Shown here: positions 57,901 through 64,000 of the stretch, one piece after another
Layout of the letters: each line of letters starts with the position of its first letter
Numbering within the stretch: the first letter of the stretch is position 1
NCBI GenBank assembly: GCA_001574975.1
Contig: KQ965738.1
Coordinates: forward strand, 15,133-79,132
DNA length: 64,000 nt
Reading direction: 5' to 3'
Source of the DNA: Gonapodya prolifera JEL478
Lineage: Eukaryota; Monoblepharomycota; Monoblepharidomycetes; Monoblepharidales; Gonapodyaceae
Made by a program: the position numbers and the translations under genes
Notes under the pieces: model-generated
The model's input: the letters and a program-made list of their open reading frames with translations, nothing else
Databases searched by the model: none
What the model was told of the DNA's origin: nothing

Positions 57901-60900
57901 GGTGATTACAGCGATGATCTCTAAAGATGGAACCCAGGTACTCTTCTGCTCTAGAAAATCGACGACTCTCCCTGTCTCACTGAGATCCACGTTCGGTCTC
58001 AAGAAGGCCTCGCTGAGCAATCCGGAGAACCATGGAAAAGTTAAACTGCTTGAAGTACTTTCAAGGACATCAAGCGCTCGCTCCAAATGATATTCCCGGT
58101 TCTCCAATACTCGAAGGACTTCTTCGAAAGTAGGGTTGCCTTGTTGAGACGCATCTCCAGGCAGTTCATCCATGCGAGTACGCTTCGCACCAGCGCTTTC
58201 CAAATTCTCTTGCGCTACCCTTTTGAGAGTCGGACGATTGTTACGAGAAACAACGTCGTCACCTTGATCTCCATGTGGTAATGCTGGACCTGGGTCTGCC
58301 GCTAGATGGAAGATAAACCGAACCCAAGATAAATAAATGTAAAAAGCATGATAGTAACCACTTCATTTCTTCCGCTATGATAGTTACCATTGAAAGGTTT
58401 GTCCACGATTTCGGTATCTGAGCCATTTGATACGAAGGGTGGTAGAGGGTCCACACTTCCTCCCCCAATATATGTTGTCCCATCGAACAACAAAATTGCT
58501 TCAAAGTGCTTTCGCGGGGAAGCGCTGTTCGAATCTTGAACAACATCTGGTGAAGTTGTGATCCCCATGTCAACCTCAATTGCTGCCCCATTGGGATTTG
58601 CGTGAATGGACATGGATGCAACAGGCTCTGTTCGTTCCGCAATAACTCGAGAGCTTCGTTCTTCCAATTGAGCAAGAAAATCGCACATCATTTGCTGATC
58701 AAGGTGATTGGACAGATGCGGATAGAGATCACGAAGAACTGACTCAAGTCTTTCCACCTTTTCGGGCATTGCCAGTACAATCCCTATTTCATTAAGAAAA
58801 GTCTTGCTTGTCAATAATCCAGCAGTCTCTACGAATCCATCGGACATTACCTTCTGACGAAGAAACTCGAGTTTCAACTTCACGCGTAGCATTCTTTTCA
58901 ACTATCTCAAGTTGTTTTATGTTTGGATCCACGCTTGTAGCACGAGGAATCGGCGTTGCGGCCTTCGTGACTCGCCGTGAAGGACTTGAAATCATTGTCT
59001 CTTGATGAGGAGGAGTTAAGTGATCGGATGGGGAGAGAATTGGTAAATGATGTTGTAAACCGTTCCGTGAAGGTGGCGGAACAGAATCGAGGGGCATGGA
59101 TGTGACGGCAGAATACATGACATCGGGGCCAAGTTGCCCGTCGTCATCATCAATTCCGTAGTCAACGTCTTCCTCCACGTTTGCTAGGCTTTCGGTCGAG
59201 AGCACAGGGCGCGGCAACGGGTTTGGCACCTCCGTCAGGTAAGCAGAGCGGTGAGTACTCTTAATGGTCGGTGGGACCACGCTCCTGTGGTCTTGTTCAT
59301 CGGCAGGATCTTGTTTCTGATCCACTCTCGATTCGACTTGACGGTGGGGTGAACGAACGTCCACATCTGTAGTTGAGAAACAAATGGGACATCAAGGGAA
59401 ACCAGAGAATGTGTCGTGTTCTGCAATGCACACCTCGGACTCGGACGTGTTGTCCAAACTTCTCCGGTGCTCCCTTCGGAAGGGCAGTCGTGACCTTGGA
59501 TACTGTGTTTGGATTCCCTCTTGAAGGAGAAATGGCGGGAGATATACTTTCCCACTGCTCGGCTGCTGTGCTTCGCTGAGAGGTTAAAGGACGACGGTCC
59601 TCCTGTGGATCGTCTGAGTATTCGTCAAGGTCCCATTTCTTTCTTCCACGGTAACCAGGGAGATGTGAAGTCACGTGCATTTGATCCTTGCCCTTATAAC
59701 GTTCGGACGCTAGCAACAGCCCCACTGGAGAAGCAATTATGTCACCTTCATGCCAACGCCTACCATCGTTACCGCGTATTCGCTGTACCGGATCACGGAT
59801 TCGTTCTCCTGGTCGGTCATGATCCTTGTTCGACGTACCAGACCATCGCCTTGGAGGTGGCCCAAACTGTTCTACATCATCGGATGGGCTTCCTCGATGA
59901 ACTGTACCAAGTCCCGAATCATGACCGTATCTATTAGGGCCAGCAGCCGGGGTTGGCAAAGTGTACGGATGTTGTGATCGGAAGCGGTTCCTGTCCCAAC
60001 TCTTAATTTGCGGTTTCGAGTTTTCATCCAAGTCAGCAGGCCGACTTGTGGGGCTGTTGCGTCCTCGCACTGACGCAAATTTCTCGACAATATCTTTAGG
60101 GGGAGAAGTAAATATTCTCGGATCCTTCACATTGTCATCATTTTTGGGTGTCCCGTTGAATGGCGCCATATCGCGATCACGAGAGTCTCTGCGACTCCTG
60201 GAAAGTACTTCTTCTCTTCGTTCCCTTTCTCGATCCTCTGCTGTGTAATGGCGCGTAAAGAACTGACCACTCCGATGAGAACCTACGGAGCGTGCAAGAG
60301 GACCACGAATTTCTGAGGTTTCACGTTCCCGAGAAGATCGACCCAGTTTTGGTGTGTCCGTACTCTGATGGATTTCGGATTTTTGTCTTTGGCGCGTTGG
60401 TGAAGTTGAAGGTTCTCGGCCGACTTCGATATGCGACGAATGAGAATCGCTATCTCTCAGTTTTTCGGGCAATGTTCTAGAATGCGATTTATCATCAATC
60501 TCGGGCTCTCTGTCGCTGAAACGGGTATTGGGCTCCTCATTGGGCTCCTCATTTTGCGGTTGGTCCGAGACATCCAAGTTCTCCAAACGATATGATTCCG
60601 GCACCAGCTCGGTAACTAAGGGCGTGTTGTCAACATTCTCGCTTCTGTGAGGATCATTCCCAAAACCGGCTGCTGAGTGGGAAACGCCACCAGCAGTTGC
60701 CATCGTCGATTCCTGGCAATCAGTGACATCACTTGATGGTGTGTGACCGGGATTCTGACGTTGATCATTCTCCACATTGCGCGGGGACCGCGAAGGGGCA
60801 CTGGATCGCAACATCACTTCCGAGGAGCGACGACCTTCGGCATCCTGAAAAAGATCCATACCGTCGCCTGCCGTTGGACTTTGTGGAGGATGTCGAGCAT

Positions 60901-61973
60901 CCTGAAGGCGGTTCAAATCACTGTGACAATGAAATGAGCAACTGCAACGGTGCCGCAAGCAGGAAAAGAAATTACCTTTGGAAGTCGTGCCGAGATGGTA
61001 CTACTTCTTCTTGCGAAGGGGATGGACTTGATTCCGTCTGTTGAACCTGGTTTGCAGTGACTGCTCCAAGACGGTCTTCACCAACAGAGTTAACACTACC
61101 CCGACCTCTTCCTCTTCCTCTTCCAGAAGACTTTAACGCCCCGCGAAGTGAGACTACTCTCTGTGATCTTGGTCTCTGTGTTTCGATTGATCCAGGAGTA
61201 ATCTTGTTCCTGTCTCTAGTGGTAATAGAATCAGGTTTGGAATGCATGTGATTCATTGGATCCACCGTTGTCGAGTTATCTTGCGAAGTTGTCCGGTCAG
61301 CGCCCGAATCAGCTATTCCACTTGGAGCAACAACACCCGATGCTTTATCAACATCGCTAAGAGTGCGAGAGTGGTTGGCGGTGGTAATTGTACTCCCTGT
61401 TCCTTGACTGTCCACCTGCGGGATAACGTCAAATCGCGAGAAGTACTGAGAAACGATCGCTACTGTTGAACAACCTACCAAGAGATTGTTCGGGGTCCGA
61501 CTTGACGAAAAAGACGCATCCGTCGGCGATCCCATATCGTGTACAGGATCGCTCGAAGTCAGTTGTGTGGATGCTGACTTCCTTCCGGTGCCAACAATAG
61601 ATATTCCTTGACGGGAAGGTGGTGGTGGAACCGCGTCGACGTCCATGAGCGACGGAATCGGCACCGGATGAGGTGGACCACCGGTATTCAAAGAATTCTT
61701 CACCGACTCTTTCGCGGTCCCAGCTATTCTTAATGCACGAGGGGGTATCGTAGGTAGTTCGGTCAAATGTGATCCCCACACCGAGCTGTGAGAGTCCCCC
61801 TCCGTCGATGGAGAGCTTTCACTCCAAGATCCTTGAATCGAGTCCTCCGGTTGTGTACGCTTTGCAGCAAATGATGCATTCGCCGCCCGTCCTCGCCCTA
61901 CGATGCCGAAGCCCCTGCTGTGACTGCCCCTGCCTCTATTCACGCCTCCCCGAAAACCCATGTCGTTTTTCAT
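54947..61973 (-). CDS. Very large hypothetical protein: RG-rich head, disordered charged middle, helical repeats, RD-rich tail
   Basis: Not recognised. The N-terminus (MKNDMGFRGGVNRGRGSHSR) and a later SSGRGRGRGRGSVN are RGG-like. A long polar region follows with SR/RD runs (DRERERREEVLSRSRRDSRD). Then a helical part (FLRQKVMSDGFVETAGLLTS; VERLESVLRDLYPHLSNHLD). From ~58200 to 56460 a 580-codon open frame is built of helical hairpins resembling PPR/TPR repeats (LDLADRVFRCLKKQNPAAVG; KATRQIFVKMRERRVFISAT). The tail is Arg/Asp-rich (GRWDDRWPDDRNRDRGDEER; RWRKL). The frame between 58290 and 58203 is continuous with the upstream exon, which supports one gene of ~2,000 residues; two adjacent genes cannot be excluded. 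An RNA-related role is a guess from composition. Confidence 0.55.
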
Positions 61974-62040
61974 GTGAAACGGTGGGGGGCTGCGAAAGAG
62001 GACCGGAAAGGAAGTCCTCTGTGATCGATCGAATTTTGTT

Positions 62041-62099
62041 NNNNNNNNNNNNNNNNNNNNNNNNNNNNNNNNNNNNNNNNNNNCCCCCCCCCCCCCCCT
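62041..62099. other. Assembly gap (43 N) followed by a C homopolymer
   Basis: Positions 62041-62083 are N; 62084-62098 are a run of C. The gap lies just upstream of the large RG-rich gene. Its true length is unknown; the flanking homopolymer is the likely reason the assembly failed here. Confidence 0.98.
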
Positions 62100-62206
62100 C
62101 TGTTTTTAGTTTGGTGGCCAGCAGAGGCGTAGCGTCGTCGGATTATGTACAGTCTACACGTCTAATTACTTTTGCAACATATGATTAAATTGATGTGATC
62201 GATCCA

Positions 62207-64000
62207 TTACTCTTTCGCATCGCTCTGCTCCTCAACCACGACGTCCACAGACGCACTCGCCGCCGGCTCCTTTTCCCTCCACTCGACCTTTAGTGTTCTC
62301 GCCTCGTAGCCCCACTTGACGACCGCCAGACACAACGTGGACGACAAAGCCGAGAGAATCACTATCGCGGTGAAGTACCTGCCCAAGTCCCAGTTTGAAA
62401 GCAGGGAAATGGACCAAAGGGGTGCAGACGCCGCAACTCCAGTTTTGATCTAGGCATAGGCAGCGACATACGTGAGAACGGTCCTGAATGCATACAGCAC
62501 TCCAGGCGTGCGCAACTCACCACCTGTATGAGCGCACTAATGGCAGACGCACGGGTCGTAAAGACTTAAACGCGCAGGTGTTAGCGCATCGTCCCAAACG
62601 ACCTCAAAATTGCAACCAGACTCACTGTCGACCAAGTACACCGTGGTGACATTATTCACAGTCATGAAACCGACGCCCGCGAGCGCGAGGCATATGAGCG
62701 GCACGGCGACGTGCACCTTGGACTGCACCGACCAGCTGAGTCCCACGACCCCAACGCAGAAGGGGACCATCGCGTAGGGAATCACTCGGAGTCGGTCTTC
62801 AGGACGACGCGCGCCGTTGTTTCGTTCGGAGGAGCGCCGGATTTCCCGGTCGGAAAGGTAGCCTCCAAGCTGTGCGCCTGCAAGTGGGGTGAAGGCGGGG
62901 GAGGAACAAAAGTCGAAGAAATGGTGATGTGTTGACGATGTTTACTATTTCGTACCAGAGAACTGCCCCACTGCGAAGGGGAGGTAGGCAAGCCCAACGA
63001 TTGTCTCGTTGAAGCCGTAGTTTGCACTCCAGGCGGTTGGTGCATATGTCAACCTGAAAGAACTTTGAGCAATTGATTGTTTCAAAGGGGGGCCGCGATG
63101 TGCTTACCATGACCTAGTGTAAGTTTGGAGCAAAAGCAAATGAGTGTGTTTGCCAGTGGAACCAAGACCGAGATCTCACCAGAAGTAGAGTGTAACACAC
63201 GTGGCTGTAGTGATGGTAAACGAAACAAACCAGTATCTCAGGAAACGCAAGCTGGAAAATGGATTGTATCGACTCGTGAGAACCGCGATGACCTTCTCTC
63301 GTAAGGACGAGGTCGCGTTCAGCGTTTTCGGCGGCGCAGGGACGAATTTCGTGCGGAGGGTTTCAGGCACGAAAAAGAGTATAATGATCATCCCAGCGCA
63401 GCCAAGGGCGAGAAGGAAAATAAAGGTCGCGCGCCACCCCAGCGTTGCACCGATGATGCCACCTGTTGCAATCAAGGCGGTGTGTGACACCACGGATTTT
63501 GCACACGCACGTCATTCTTTCAACGTACCGAGCGGGGGTCCCAAGATAGGCCCGATGATGCCTCCGCTCTGGAAAAACCCGAGCGCCTTTCCACGCTCGT
63601 GGATCTCAAACAAGTCGGATATCGTGCCGGACCCAACGATCCACACCGCGCAGGCGGAAGCGCCTTGCAGCGCGCGGCCAAAGATGAGCATGCTGATGCT
63701 GGAACTTTGCCAGCAGATGACGCACGAGGCGAGGAATATCAGCCAGCTGGGTGAAGGCGAATGGGAGTGGGAGTTCCAGGTGGATTCGTATTCGCGCGTT
63801 GGCTGTGCGAAAGTGCACATTACATACCTGCAGAAAAATACACGCTTTCGACCGGCTGTGTCACCGACCACGCTCCACAGGGTTGGAGCGAAACCGAACA
63901 TCCAGGCCCAAAGAGAGATCGTTAGATTGCTGATCCACGTGAAACCCCGGCGGTGAGATGTAGACACATTAAAATCAATTTGACGCAGCACTCACACAAG
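62207..64000 (-). CDS. Major facilitator superfamily transporter (DHA1-like), N-terminus outside window
   Basis: Multi-pass transporter read on the minus strand from the right edge. Early spans: LTISLWAWMFGFAPTLWSVV, then GDTAGRKRV, the MFS loop 2-3 motif (GD-x3-GRKRV). Next LIFGRALQGASACAVWIVGS with ISDLFEIHERGKALGFFQSG, GPILGPPLG, and LGWRATFIFLLALGCAGMII with FFVPETLR. The second half has YGFNETIVGLAYLPFAVGQF, AGAQLGGYLSDREIR, PYAMVPFCVGVVGLSWSVQS and PLICLALAGVGFMTVNNVTT. The end is cytoplasmic (VKWGYEARTLKVEWREKEPA) with stop at 62207. Drug/H+ antiporter-like pattern; substrate unknown. At least seven exons in view. Confidence 0.88.

Overview
The window reads as nuclear DNA of a zoosporic (chytrid-like) true fungus. 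Its genes carry many short GT-AG introns (about 40-100 bp) and sit very close together. They include fungal markers: a fungal-type LYS2 aminoadipate reductase, a chitin deacetylase, and SUP35/eRF3 with a Q/G/Y-rich head. They also include a clear axonemal gene (DRC9/IQCG), which only flagellated fungi keep. The species cannot be named from the sequence. All exon joins below are hand-made from reading frames and splice signals. Start codons are the least certain part.

Layout. 1-1.8 kb: relic of a Ty1/copia Pol region, then gene-poor repeat-like DNA. 1.8-18.1 kb: a dense housekeeping block of PIN1/ESS1 (-), POT1 (+), NUP155/170 (+), TAH18 diflavin reductase (+), TRM1 (-), DRC9 (-) and a ULP1/SENP SUMO protease (+). 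Gaps here are often under 70 bp, and the TAH18 and TRM1 coding ends overlap. 18.5-25.6 kb: secreted chitin deacetylase (-), a DUF4140/DUF4139 protein (-) and an SDR oxidoreductase (-), whose last codons are copied downstream as a minisatellite. 25.8-28 kb: a poorly resolved membrane-protein candidate and a GC-rich stretch with no convincing gene.

28.2-51.1 kb is the most unusual part. It holds five paralogues, called here A (28.2-30.6, -), B (31.0-33.3, +), C (43.3-45.7, -), E (46.2-48.1, -) and D (49.0-51.1, +). Each has an extracellular region (Cys-rich and/or Ser/Thr-rich), one membrane span, a disordered cytoplasmic linker ending in a shared W-F/L-F...GPP motif, an SH3 domain and a short tail. 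In effect they put a mucin-like sensor head and a Sho1-like SH3 output on one chain. A/B and E/D are divergent pairs, and each pair joins one member of the A/D subtype with one of the B/C/E subtype. Between the two pairs lie a secreted protein that fuses an AA9 (LPMO-like) domain without its copper ligands to an expansin-like double-psi barrel, then LYS2 and two small unknown genes.

52-64 kb: SUP35/eRF3 (+) with PAM2 motif and prion-like head, a very large RG-rich plus helical-repeat protein of unknown function (-), an assembly gap (43 N) beside a C homopolymer, and an MFS transporter (-) that runs off the right edge. No tRNA, rRNA or CRISPR was seen.
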